A stretch of DNA of 64,000 nucleotides from Oceanipulchritudo coccoides (lineage in GTDB: Bacteria > Verrucomicrobiota > Verrucomicrobiia > Opitutales > Oceanipulchritudinaceae): assembly GCF_010500615.1 (NCBI RefSeq), contig NZ_JAAGNX010000001.1, positions 1,069,531 to 1,133,530 of the forward strand, read 5' to 3'. The notes beneath the pieces are model-generated. The model worked only from the letters and a program-made list of their open reading frames with translations. It ran no database searches and was not told the origin of the DNA. Positions within the stretch are counted from its first letter, which is position 1; every line of letters begins with the position of its first letter. The translations under genes were made by a program, and so were the position numbers. Shown in pieces: positions 38,027 through 46,079 of the stretch.

Positions 38027-39850
38027 ATGAAATCATGCAACCTGCTCCTGCTTACACTCTTAACACTATTGGGGTCTGTATCCATGCAGGCTGAGGCTCT
38101 CATCACAAATGTCGATCACCGCGAGACGACTTCCCTCGCTGGAAAGTGGCGTGTGATTGTCGATCCCTTTGAAACGGGCTTTTACAGTTATCGCTACGAG
38201 GAAATCAAAAACAGGGACAACGGTTTCTCGATGGATGCCAAGGCGGCGGACAAGTCAGCCCTGCTGGAGTACAACTTCGATTCCAGTGGGACCCTGGATG
38301 TTCCGGGCGACTGGAACAGCCAGCGCGAAAAGCTCTTCTTCTACGAGGGGACGGTCTGGTACCGGAAAAAGTTTGATTACCATCTGCAGCCCGGTAAGCG
38401 CTTGTTCGCGTATTTCGGGGCGATCAATTATGAGGCTATTGTTTACCTGAACGGCCAAAAAGTGGGAACGCATACGGGCGGCTTTACGCCCTTTAATTTC
38501 GAGCTCACGAACTATCTCAAGGCCGGCGAAAACTCCCTTGTCATCAAGGCGGACAACAAGCGGCGGTCCACAGCAATTCCAACCGTCATGTCGGATTGGT
38601 GGAATTACGGTGGCCTGACCCGGCGTGTCCTCCTGATTGAGGAATCCAATACCTTCATCCGCGACTACCACATCCAATTGGCCAAGGACAGTATGGAAAC
38701 CATTGCCGGTTGGGTTCAATTGGACGGAGCAGAGGGTGCGCAACCGGTGACGGTCCGCATTCCTGAAGCCGGCATCACGCAAACGGTCCAGACAGATGAG
38801 CGCGGATATGCCGAAATTTCCTTCGATGCCGACCTGTCCCTTTGGTCGCCGGACAATCCCAAACTGTACCGTGTGGAAATATCGGCTGGTGAGGAATTGC
38901 TGGAGGATGAAATTGGGTTTCGCAGTGTTCAGGTGAGGGGGAATGACATCCTCTTAAACGGGAAGGCCATTTTCCTGCGCGGCATTTGCATCCATGAAGA
39001 ATCGCCTCTTCGTCCCGGAAGGGCCTACACACCGGAGGATGCCCGGATATTATTGGAATGGTCGAAGGAGCTTAATTGCAACTTTGTCCGTCTGGCCCAT
39101 TATCCACACAATGAATACATGACCCGCCAGGCTGACCGGATGGGTATTCTCGTATGGTCGGAAATTCCGCTTTACTGGACTATCTCCTGGGACAATCCGG
39201 AAGTGTACAGCAATGCCGTCCAGCAGCTGACGGAGATGATCACACGGGACAAGAACAAGGCCTCGGTTATCCTTTGGTCGGTGGCCAATGAGACGCCGGT
39301 CAGTGAGCAGCGTACGAAATTCCTCGCGGACCTGACCAAGGTTGCCCGGTCGCTCGATCCGACACGCCTTATCACAGCGGCTTTGGAAGCTGAATGGCCC
39401 AAGGAGGGAATTGCCATCAACGATCCTTTGGGTGCCTATCTGGATGTCCTCGGATGCAATGAGTATCTCGGCTGGTACGGCAGTACGGATCCCCGCAACT
39501 TCGACAAGACATGGTTCACAAAATATGAGAAACCGCTTATCATAAGCGAGTTTGGGGCAGGAGCCCTCCAAGGATACCATGCTGATCCGGATACGCGCTG
39601 GAGCGAGGAATTCCAGGCACAGGTCTACGAGCGTCAAATTCCCATGCTGGACCGGATTCCGTTCCTCAGGGGCACTTCTCCATGGATTCTCAAGGATTTC
39701 AAATCCCCCCGCAGACCCCTTCCGTATTTCCAGGATTATTTCAACCGGAAGGGCTTGATCTCGGATACTGGAGAACGCAAGCAGGCCTTTTACATCCTTC
39801 AGGATTATTATCGCCAAATTGAGTCAGGCGAGGGCGATAGCGCTCGATAA
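38027..39850 (+). CDS. GH2 beta-glycosidase, probably beta-glucuronidase-like
   Basis: 607 residues from the ATG at 38027, where a signal peptide starts (MKSCNLLLLTLLTLLGSVSM); the frame is open to 37934. Domain order is the GH2 sugar-binding jelly roll (VPGDWNSQREKLFFYEGTVWYRKKF, YLNGQKVGTHTGGFTPFNFE), an Ig-like domain and the TIM barrel. The acid/base Glu is about 421 in WSVANETP and the nucleophile Glu about 508 in IISEFGAG. The binding of uronate is plausible: the enzyme is the size of beta-glucuronidases and its neighbour is a GH88 uronyl hydrolase, but galactosidase activity cannot be excluded. Confidence 0.9.
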   Translation: MKSCNLLLLTLLTLLGSVSMQAEALITNVDHRETTSLAGKWRVIVDPFETGFYSYRYEEIKNRDNGFSMDAKAADKSALLEYNFDSSGTLDVPGDWNSQREKLFFYEGTVWYRKKFDYHLQPGKRLFAYFGAINYEAIVYLNGQKVGTHTGGFTPFNFELTNYLKAGENSLVIKADNKRRSTAIPTVMSDWWNYGGLTRRVLLIEESNTFIRDYHIQLAKDSMETIAGWVQLDGAEGAQPVTVRIPEAGITQTVQTDERGYAEISFDADLSLWSPDNPKLYRVEISAGEELLEDEIGFRSVQVRGNDILLNGKAIFLRGICIHEESPLRPGRAYTPEDARILLEWSKELNCNFVRLAHYPHNEYMTRQADRMGILVWSEIPLYWTISWDNPEVYSNAVQQLTEMITRDKNKASVILWSVANETPVSEQRTKFLADLTKVARSLDPTRLITAALEAEWPKEGIAINDPLGAYLDVLGCNEYLGWYGSTDPRNFDKTWFTKYEKPLIISEFGAGALQGYHADPDTRWSEEFQAQVYERQIPMLDRIPFLRGTSPWILKDFKSPRRPLPYFQDYFNRKGLISDTGERKQAFYILQDYYRQIESGEGDSAR

Positions 39851-39951
39851 AGGCAGATCCGTCAGGGCTTGCTGCCCCAATTAACCTTGCCTGAGAAGGC
39901 ACGCGTTGATATGAATATTCATGGTTCAACTATTCAAATGGGGGGAGAATC

Positions 39952-41214
39952 ATGAAGGTATTATTTGGGGGAATTGTTCAATTTCAGCCCTGCAAATTGC
40001 TGTTGTCGGTTGGCCTCTGTCTATTCGGCATTATCACGCTGGCTGAGGTGACACTGACAGTATTGCCAGATATTCCGGACGATGAGGGTGGCGGAGTCGC
40101 GAACGCCATCTCCAGCAACAAGGAGATTATTGCCGGAGGCGGATACACAGCGCAGGGGACGGAGGCATTCGTTTGGGACAAGCTGGTGCCGATGGCCTTG
40201 GGCGACTTGCCCGGTGGCTTGCTTTTCAGTGGGGCAACCGCTGTTTCCAGCGATGGCCAGCGTATTGCCGGATTTGGCAATACGGGTTTCGGGACCCAGG
40301 CAGTGCTCTGGGAGGGTTCAAGCCTGACCCAGTTGCCCGACATCGGCGGAGGTGACAGTAAATGCGGTGCACTCGGTATTTCTGGTGACGGAACCGTCGT
40401 TGTCGGCTGGGGCACAAACTTTAATAACCGATTCGAGGCCGTGCGCTGGGTCAACGGGGTACCGGAGGGACTGGGCAACATGTCCGGTGGACTTGCCATG
40501 AGTTATGGTCGAGGTATTTCGACAGACGGTCTTGTAGTTGTCGGCTGGGTACAAGTCACAGGGGGACAAGAGGCGATGAAGTTCACAGGTGGCACAATGA
40601 CCACCCTTGGCGATTTTGAAGGTGGATCCCTTGAGTCCTACGCCAGTGACGCCGATATAGATGGTTCGATCATCGTGGGCCGGGGAGCGTCCGCTGACGG
40701 ATTCCATGCCTGCTATTGGGACAGCACGGGTATCCACGCGCTGGAGGATCTTCCGGGAGGACCGCTCTCATGTGAGGCGTGGGCGGTGGATGGTGATGGT
40801 TCGGTGATCGTGGGATACGGCACTGGCGCAAGTTATTGGAAGCAGGCCGTGGTATGGCTGAAGGACAATAACTACGCACCTGTCACATTGGATGAGCTCC
40901 TCGACAACGCTGGTGTGGACCGGCAGGGATTCAGTTGCTGGGAGGCCCTCGGGGTCAGTACGGACGGATCGGCTGTTGTGGGATATGGGTACATTGATCA
41001 GACAACCCAAGCCGCCTTTGTAGTGGATTTAGGTGGTCCGGCATCATGGGGACCTTACATCATATCCAATGGCTGGGCAGATACTGGAGCCTGGTTGGGT
41101 TGGCTCAAGGTTGACAACGATCCGTGGGTTTGGAGCGACTCCCTGCAATCCTGGATGAATCTTCCCCCGGATACGCTTGAGGCCGGGGAGGGCTGGGTTT
41201 TTGTCCCGCGGTAG
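39952..41214 (+). CDS. Secreted HAF-repeat propeller protein with C-terminal W-rich module
   Basis: 420 residues with an N-terminal signal (CKLLLSVGLCLFGIITLA). At least six HAF-type repeats of about 48 residues follow, each with a variant of A.aIS.dG..VVG.G......EAv.W......LGDLPGG, which should fold as a beta-propeller; such repeats occur in extracellular proteins of unknown function. The last 50 residues (GWADTGAWLGWLKV ... GWVFVPR) match the C-terminal module of the GH88 protein at 36345-37811. A strong Shine-Dalgarno (GGGGGAGA) precedes the start. It is 101 bases downstream of the GH2 gene and could be co-transcribed. Confidence 0.8.
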   Translation: MKVLFGGIVQFQPCKLLLSVGLCLFGIITLAEVTLTVLPDIPDDEGGGVANAISSNKEIIAGGGYTAQGTEAFVWDKLVPMALGDLPGGLLFSGATAVSSDGQRIAGFGNTGFGTQAVLWEGSSLTQLPDIGGGDSKCGALGISGDGTVVVGWGTNFNNRFEAVRWVNGVPEGLGNMSGGLAMSYGRGISTDGLVVVGWVQVTGGQEAMKFTGGTMTTLGDFEGGSLESYASDADIDGSIIVGRGASADGFHACYWDSTGIHALEDLPGGPLSCEAWAVDGDGSVIVGYGTGASYWKQAVVWLKDNNYAPVTLDELLDNAGVDRQGFSCWEALGVSTDGSAVVGYGYIDQTTQAAFVVDLGGPASWGPYIISNGWADTGAWLGWLKVDNDPWVWSDSLQSWMNLPPDTLEAGEGWVFVPR

Positions 41215-41305
41215 AGCAGCTGGCTGGCCAGCGCTATTCCGGAGTGTAATTCTCCGGCATGAAAGACTCTTATAGCGTGAGAATGGCCTCAGTCTGGGCC
41301 TTTTA

Positions 41306-41959
41306 TCAAGTCATAGTGTCTTTGCGGAGCTTGTCCATATCGGCAAGCAGCTCATCGAGCTTATTGAGGACCCGGCCATAAAAGGCATTGAGTTCCATCC
41401 GGTAAAGACGATCCCCGAAGTACCACAGCAAGGCGGCCATGAAGAGTATTGGAATCATCAATACGCCGGGAATGCCATTGATTACCCATCCGTTCCCGGG
41501 CGCTCCCGCCAGCCATCCATACAGGAAGGGTCCATGTGGAGAAAACCAAATCCCCAGAACCGTTCCAAGAAAGATGGCAGGGTAATAGATCTTGGCCATC
41601 CTTGCATTCAAGGCGATCTGCTCATGCATCCACGAGTCGAAGGCTTGGAGATATGCGTAACAACTCTGGCTCTTGTCGACATTTTCTAGCCCATTCAGCA
41701 CTCGTTTGTTGACTATGTAAACTACCGCCAAGACCGTTGCCATGACAAAAGCCGTCAAGGGAAGCTGCATCAGTAACAGGCCGGCGAACCCGAGAATCCC
41801 GCCAATGGCGATCGCCGTCAGGTTGAAATGAAACATTCGCTTGAACTTCTCAACGATGTGTTCCGATTTCCGGGTGTAGAGATCGTTCACTCGCGGGGCA
41901 ACAAGGGCTTTGCTATCGAGAAAGCCGGTTTTCCAAATGTCTTCAATTGATTTTTCCAT
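41306..41959 (-). CDS. Membrane protein, partner of the ECF sigma factor
   Basis: 217 residues with four predicted helices (about 46-64, 66-83, 124-141, 163-183) and a charged N-terminal cytoplasmic stretch. The start overlaps the sigma factor gene by 17 bases, so it is tightly coupled to it and may act as its membrane-bound regulator. No known anti-sigma motif (zinc anti-sigma, DUF4880 and others) is visible. Similar sigma plus small membrane protein pairs are common in Bacteroidetes. Function is therefore inferred from position only. Confidence 0.75.
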   Translation of the reverse strand: MEKSIEDIWKTGFLDSKALVAPRVNDLYTRKSEHIVEKFKRMFHFNLTAIAIGGILGFAGLLLMQLPLTAFVMATVLAVVYIVNKRVLNGLENVDKSQSCYAYLQAFDSWMHEQIALNARMAKIYYPAIFLGTVLGIWFSPHGPFLYGWLAGAPGNGWVINGIPGVLMIPILFMAALLWYFGDRLYRMELNAFYGRVLNKLDELLADMDKLRKDTMT

Positions 41960-42434
41960 CTAACAATTTCCTTAAGCGTAGTTTAATACGTTGAATGCGG
42001 ACACCGATATTGTTGGCATTTGTACCGGTGATGTCGGCAATCTCCTGATACGATTTTTCTTCCAGATACAACAGGATGACGCCACGATCGATCTCCGAAA
42101 GCTGGCGGATGGCCTGATAAAGTTGATTCAGTGCCTCATTGTCGAAAGCCTGACTTTCTTCCACTGCGATCTCGGGCAGGTAATCAGAAGCAAAGTGCTC
42201 CTTGGAGCGTTTATGCTTTTTCAACAGGGTCAGACAGACATTGAGCGACAATCGGTAAACCCAGGTCGACCAGGAGGATTCCTTGCGGAAATTGTTCCGG
42301 CTCTTCCAGATCTGCAGACAGACTTCCTGGTAATAGTCCTCAAAATCTTCCTGCGTGTTGGTATACGCCCGGCACAACTTGATGATGATGCCCGCATAGG
42401 GAAGAATGAATGCCGTATAGAAGTCGCTGCTCAA
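41943..42434 (-). CDS. ECF RNA polymerase sigma factor
   Basis: 163 residues: sigma region 2 (EDFEDYYQEVCLQIWKSRNN, then TWVYRLSLNVCL) and region 4 (LSEIDRGVILLYLEEKSYQE, then IADITGTNANNIGVRIQRIK). The only good start is a TTG at 42434; the frame has a stop further upstream and no ATG or GTG between. A weak start may keep the level of the factor low. It is followed by an overlapping membrane protein gene and preceded by a small glycine-rich membrane protein gene, all on the same strand. Confidence 0.88.
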   Translation of the reverse strand: MSSDFYTAFILPYAGIIIKLCRAYTNTQEDFEDYYQEVCLQIWKSRNNFRKESSWSTWVYRLSLNVCLTLLKKHKRSKEHFASDYLPEIAVEESQAFDNEALNQLYQAIRQLSEIDRGVILLYLEEKSYQEIADITGTNANNIGVRIQRIKLRLRKLLDGKIN

Positions 42435-42494
42435 GGTTCGACAATGGTGAAATTCCGCAGCCCGTGGTGGGCTGTAGGCAGTTCGTGACAGTGT

Positions 42495-42968
42495 TTACCG
42501 TGTACTGGTTACAAGTACACGGTTTTGTTTCCGCGCTTCAATATCCAAATACCGGGCAACAATGGAACCGATTACCAAGCCGATCCCTATTCCCAGGCCG
42601 GTAGATGCGTTCCCTAATGGCGCCCCAATAAACACAATTAAATAGGATCCAAGGACCGCCCCAAAGGCGACTCCCATTCCCAGTCCCAGAGTCAGGTAAT
42701 GATCTTCGGAAACCAGCGAGAGCGCTTTCATTACTTCCTTCTGGAACAGGTTGCTGCGGTTCTTGAGCTCCTTCACGCTCATATTCTCAGCATGATCCAG
42801 TCGCAGTCTCTCAAGGAGTTTCTCGACGACCTGGCGCTCCTCGCTGCTCAGTTCCCGCTCCTTCAGGTTGTTCACTGCTCCCAGGAGCTGTTGATAGATC
42901 TTTTTGGACTTCTTGTCGCTATGGGACAAAAGGCCCTCAAGGGTCGTGTATGCGTCGTTTATTTTCAT
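42495..42968 (-). CDS. Small membrane protein with glycine-rich helices
   Basis: 157 residues: a charged helical N-terminal half (about 1-90, with ERELSSEERQVVEKLLERLRLDHAE) and two C-terminal helices with a glycine-zipper look (LGLGMGVAFGAVLGSYLIVF and GLGIGIGLVIGSIVARYL). It lies 60 bases before the sigma factor gene and probably shares its operon. No family is recognised with confidence. The charged half could interact with the sigma factor or another cytoplasmic partner. Confidence 0.7.
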   Translation of the reverse strand: MKINDAYTTLEGLLSHSDKKSKKIYQQLLGAVNNLKERELSSEERQVVEKLLERLRLDHAENMSVKELKNRSNLFQKEVMKALSLVSEDHYLTLGLGMGVAFGAVLGSYLIVFIGAPLGNASTGLGIGIGLVIGSIVARYLDIEARKQNRVLVTSTR

Positions 42969-43177
42969 AGTGTATGCCTGATTAGTGGCGGAAATCAGGA
43001 TTTATTACAGGGCGTGGTAACTTTTTTCATGCAGCTTGGTGAATTTTCCTCCTGAAGCCAAAGCGTGATGGAGCACGACCGGGAGCAGGTCGCAAACCGA
43101 ACGGTCGAGAGGCGAAGCGGATCGATGTCGTCGGTGATGTTTTTAGAATTTGAAAATTTCAAAATCTAGAAGAGGAT

Positions 43178-44017
43178 ATGGGAATGAATTTTGAATTACC
43201 GGTTGATCCAACAATCATTGAAGCTCTGGAGAAAAATCTGTGGGCTTTGTGGCGGCGCTTTGGTCTGGGGAGCGGCTGCTCCCTGCATGAGGATGAGGGT
43301 GCGACCTGGTTCGAAACGCCTATTGGTCATTTGCCCTATAATGGTGTGCTGCGGTTCCGGTCGGACGAGGCCTCGGCGGAAATTGATCAACAGATTGACG
43401 CTGTATTCGACCACTTCGGAAGGCGGGATGTGCCGTTCTTCTGGTTGGTCCATCCTACGGCGCTTCCCACTGACCTGGACCGACGGCTTGAGGCCCGCGG
43501 GCTGGTGGAAGTGGAGTCATTTCCCGGCATGGTGGTTGCCCTTGACGCTGTTCCACAAGCGGTTGGCGATGCACCCCAAGGCATTGAGATCCGGGAGGTG
43601 ACCGACCCAAAGGACCGGGACAGCATTCTTGAGCTGATTGCCTGGAGGTGGGATGTTCCGCAAGAGGCGAGGGGCCTCCTTCCCGATGTCAGCAGCGATT
43701 TCGATGTCGGGCAACCCGGTTCCAGCATTCGTTGCTGGCTGGCCTGGAAGGACGGTAAACCCGTTTCCAAGGTGGTCCTCAACATCACCGGAGAGGTGTG
43801 TGGTATCTATGGAGTTGCTACGCGTCCGGAGGCCCGCGGCCTCGGCCTGGCCCGTGAAATGACCTTGTTGGCCTGCCAGGCGGCCCGTGGGGCAGGTAGC
43901 CGCTTGTGCGTCCTGCACTCCACCGAGATGGCTCTCAACCTCTACCGCAAGATCGGGTTCCGGGAACAGAATGCAATCTTCCGGCTCTTCTGCCGCCCGG
44001 GATCGCTTCATATGTGA
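43178..44017 (+). CDS. GNAT-family N-acetyltransferase
   Basis: 279 residues; the C-terminal 140 form a GNAT fold with GIEIREVTDPKDRDSILELI, GIYGVATRPEARGLGLAREM (acetyl-CoA loop R-G-L-G) and LHSTEMALNLYRKIGFREQN. The N-terminal half is a second degenerate domain as in many two-domain GNATs. A Shine-Dalgarno (AGAGGA) precedes the ATG. Substrate unknown. It is the last chromosomal gene before the integrated island. Confidence 0.88.
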   Translation: MGMNFELPVDPTIIEALEKNLWALWRRFGLGSGCSLHEDEGATWFETPIGHLPYNGVLRFRSDEASAEIDQQIDAVFDHFGRRDVPFFWLVHPTALPTDLDRRLEARGLVEVESFPGMVVALDAVPQAVGDAPQGIEIREVTDPKDRDSILELIAWRWDVPQEARGLLPDVSSDFDVGQPGSSIRCWLAWKDGKPVSKVVLNITGEVCGIYGVATRPEARGLGLAREMTLLACQAARGAGSRLCVLHSTEMALNLYRKIGFREQNAIFRLFCRPGSLHM

Positions 44018-44042
44018 AGGGCCCTCTTTTTGTAGATGGCAA

Positions 44043-44061
44043 AACAGGCGGGACGCCTGTT
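44043..44061. repeat. Small palindrome, REP-like candidate
   Basis: AACAGGC-GGGAC-GCCTGTT forms a perfect 7-bp stem with 5-base loop in the gap after the acetyltransferase gene. Without a T run it is not a convincing terminator. It could be a copy of a dispersed palindromic repeat; only one copy is visible in the window. Confidence 0.35.
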
Positions 44062-44118
44062 GCACGACGTGGACCTTCGAGAATATACTTAGTCCCCACT
44101 TTTAGCGGTCTTGATCAA

Positions 44119-44168
44119 AAAGTGGCACGCGGCAAGGGAGTCGAACCCCTAACCTCCTGATCCGTAGT
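44119..44168. repeat. Left attachment repeat (attL), copy of tRNA-Arg 3' half
   Basis: 50 bases identical to 54256-54305. They cover the last part of the tRNA-Arg gene from the anticodon loop to the encoded CCA plus 3 bases beyond. The 5' half of a tRNA is missing here, so this is an attachment-site copy and not a tRNA gene. Confidence 0.93.
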
Positions 44169-44275
44169 TTTATAATTTTCGTTTCATACCGATTCATTCG
44201 CATTCGCTAAAAATACCATAAAAATATGGACAACAGGTATTTACAAAGCGATTATGTGCTTCAGTGCGAAACGGT

Positions 44276-45577
44276 ATGAAAAAGAAAATCAGTACAAAAA
44301 CAGTACAGTCGACTGAAAAACCAGTACAAAAACAGTACAATAAAACCGACGCCCGCTATTGGCAGGACCGTATTTTAAAGCGGACCGACCAGGGAGCCTA
44401 TCAGGTGCGCCTGCAAATGCAGGGAAAGCAAATCTGGTTTAATCTTGGGAGCGGGATTGCCAGTGAAGCAGCTGCCAAGGCCAAGGAAATTTATTTCTAT
44501 GCAAAGTCGAACGGGGTGGATGCAGCCATTGAGCGGTTCAAGTTTACGGCACCAGAAGGATCGGAAATTCAGACAGTCGGGGAATTCATTCGCGAAACGC
44601 TGGAATTGAATCCACGGCACAAGCCCTTGACGCTTCAGCAGTATGTCGGCTGCTTCCGGCAGTTGGCTTTTGAAATCGCCATCCCGAAAAAGGAGCGGAC
44701 CAAATGGGAGAAAGCAAAATTTGATTACCGGGGAGAGGGAAGGGCTCAATGGCTTAAACTGGTGGACGGCATCCGGCTGGAGGCAATCAACCCTGAATCG
44801 GTGCGAAAGTGGAGGGTAGGAAAATCAAACTCCACAGCAGCCAGCCAGATTCGACAGGCTAAGGCCTTCGCTGCAATTGCCAAATCGGATGATGCTTTGG
44901 TCAGGAAAGTTGGAAGACTGCCTTTCTCAGACATCAAAACCGCCGCTCCTAGGACGAAACGCCACAGTTCCCTTGTCAGCGCCTCCGGAGAGAAGTTGGC
45001 GGTCTCTGCCAAGGCTCAATTGGCCGAAAAGGATTTGGAGGCTTGGAAGGCCTTCCTGCTGGCCTTCTTTGGCGGATTGCGGAAGGAGGAAATCGATTCC
45101 CTTCTTTGGGAGCAAATCAACTTGGAAGAGGGAGTTGTCCGAATTCGGGAACACACATGGTTCACGCCTAAAAGTGAGGAAGCGATCAGGGATGTAGATT
45201 TGTCGGATTCAGTCAGGAAGGAAATTGCCGCACTTCGGGCTTCTAGCAGGGGAAAGTTTTTTCTCAAAGGAGTGAGAGCGTTGCCGGTTAAGAAACAGTA
45301 TAAAGGGTATTACCGTGCCAAGCCGACCTGGGCACGCCTGAATGCCTGGCTGAAAAAACAGGGCGTTTCGGTTCAAAAGCCCGTTCATTATCTAAGGAAG
45401 GAGTCGGGGTCCTTGATTTCCTCAAACTTTGGGATAGAAGCGGCTCGACGCCATTTAGGCCATGCGGATATCGCGGTTACCAGTGCGCATTATTCCGATA
45501 AAAAGAATAAGGTGACTGTGGATATTCCGACGGCTCCTATTTCAGAAGAATTCACGGAGAATACCGTCAGTTCATAA
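44276..45577 (+). CDS. Tyrosine-type site-specific integrase
   Basis: 433 residues from the ATG at 44276 (a GTG at 44264 is possible). The N-terminal part has an arm-binding type domain (YQVRLQMQGKQIWFNLGSG), then a core-binding region and the catalytic domain with GLRKEEI (catalytic Arg), HYLRKES (the H..R box), LGHADIAVTSAHY (His and the nucleophilic Tyr). It should integrate and excise the island at tRNA-Arg. The first 25 codons are built of ST-K-V-Q repeats because the gene starts inside the CAGTAC repeat array at 44290-44342. Confidence 0.93.
   Translation: MKKKISTKTVQSTEKPVQKQYNKTDARYWQDRILKRTDQGAYQVRLQMQGKQIWFNLGSGIASEAAAKAKEIYFYAKSNGVDAAIERFKFTAPEGSEIQTVGEFIRETLELNPRHKPLTLQQYVGCFRQLAFEIAIPKKERTKWEKAKFDYRGEGRAQWLKLVDGIRLEAINPESVRKWRVGKSNSTAASQIRQAKAFAAIAKSDDALVRKVGRLPFSDIKTAAPRTKRHSSLVSASGEKLAVSAKAQLAEKDLEAWKAFLLAFFGGLRKEEIDSLLWEQINLEEGVVRIREHTWFTPKSEEAIRDVDLSDSVRKEIAALRASSRGKFFLKGVRALPVKKQYKGYYRAKPTWARLNAWLKKQGVSVQKPVHYLRKESGSLISSNFGIEAARRHLGHADIAVTSAHYSDKKNKVTVDIPTAPISEEFTENTVSS
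44290..44342. repeat. Repeated CAGTAC boxes, likely left integrase arm sites
   Basis: Two copies of CAGTAC-A5-CAGTAC at 44290-44306 and 44322-44338. The second with its AATA tail (to 44342) is identical over 21 bases to 54189-54209 at the other island end; both of these are preceded by ACTGAAAAA. They overlap the 5' coding part of the integrase gene. Confidence 0.65.
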
Positions 45578-45889
45578 GAAAATAGGGGCTGATTACTTTC
45601 AGGATTAACCGGGAATATCGGACCCGTATTTTTTATTGCCGAGATTGGGCTGAATATCCGGGTAATTTTAAAATAGCTACGTAGCCAGTTACACTCCCGA
45701 TAATGAAATTGGCACCAAAACGCACCATCTGGTGCCAATTGACACCAATCGGCGCGCTTTGACTCCGATCGGCGCGCAATCTTTTGAATATCAATATTTT
45801 ATGTTGACGGTGACTAAAATGTTATGGCTCGAATATAAGTGTAACACGGCAAATCGTGTCACTTTGATTCACTACAAACATAAGGAAAT
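45578..45889. promoter_or_regulatory. 312-base gene-free control region with palindromes and iteron-like repeats
   Basis: No gene is visible between the integrase and the HTH gene. It holds an inverted repeat TTGGCACC ... GGTGCCAA (45709-45716, 45731-45738), two direct repeats with 20-base period ending in ATCGGCGCGC (45739-45757 and 45759-45777) and a second palindrome before the HTH gene. AT-rich sequence follows the repeats. The layout fits an operator array or a small replication origin for the HTH and DUF3987 proteins. Confidence 0.55.
45841..45862. promoter_or_regulatory. Inverted repeat before the HTH gene, possible operator
   Basis: GTAACACG and CGTGTCAC, 7 of 8 positions paired, across a 6-base spacer, 28 bases before the HTH start codon. 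Position suggests autoregulation by the HTH protein or control by an integrase-side regulator. Confidence 0.45.
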
Positions 45890-46078
45890 ATGAAAACAAA
45901 AGAAGCACTATGGAGCCGGAAAGAGGTCGCCGAGTACGTTCAGCGTTGCCCGCATTGGGTACGTCTTCAGGAGCGTAAAGGCCTCCTTCGCCGGATTGAA
46001 TTAACCCCCCGGACCATCCGTTATCGCCCGGAAGATGTTCGCAATCTGGTGGAGAATCACCTGATGGGAGGTTTTTAG
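45890..46078 (+). CDS. AlpA/MerR-like helix-turn-helix protein (excisionase-type)
   Basis: 62 residues: SRKEVAEYVQRCPHWVRLQERKG is a winged-helix excisionase/MerR type HTH and RTIRYRPEDVRNLVENHL is its end helix with the R-Y-R-P-EDV pattern. A Shine-Dalgarno (AAGGAAA) precedes the ATG. Small HTH proteins next to an integrase usually act as excisionase or as activator of it. One base separates it from the DUF3987 gene, so the two are one operon. Confidence 0.82.
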   Translation: MKTKEALWSRKEVAEYVQRCPHWVRLQERKGLLRRIELTPRTIRYRPEDVRNLVENHLMGGF

Positions 46079-46079
46079 T

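Noticed and set aside
41239-41257. Hairpin CCGGAG-N7-CTCCGG after the HAF gene as terminator
   Set aside because: No T run follows; too weak to call.
44119-44168. A second tRNA-Arg gene
   Set aside because: Only the 3' half is present, with unrelated DNA where the 5' half should be; it is an attachment-site copy.
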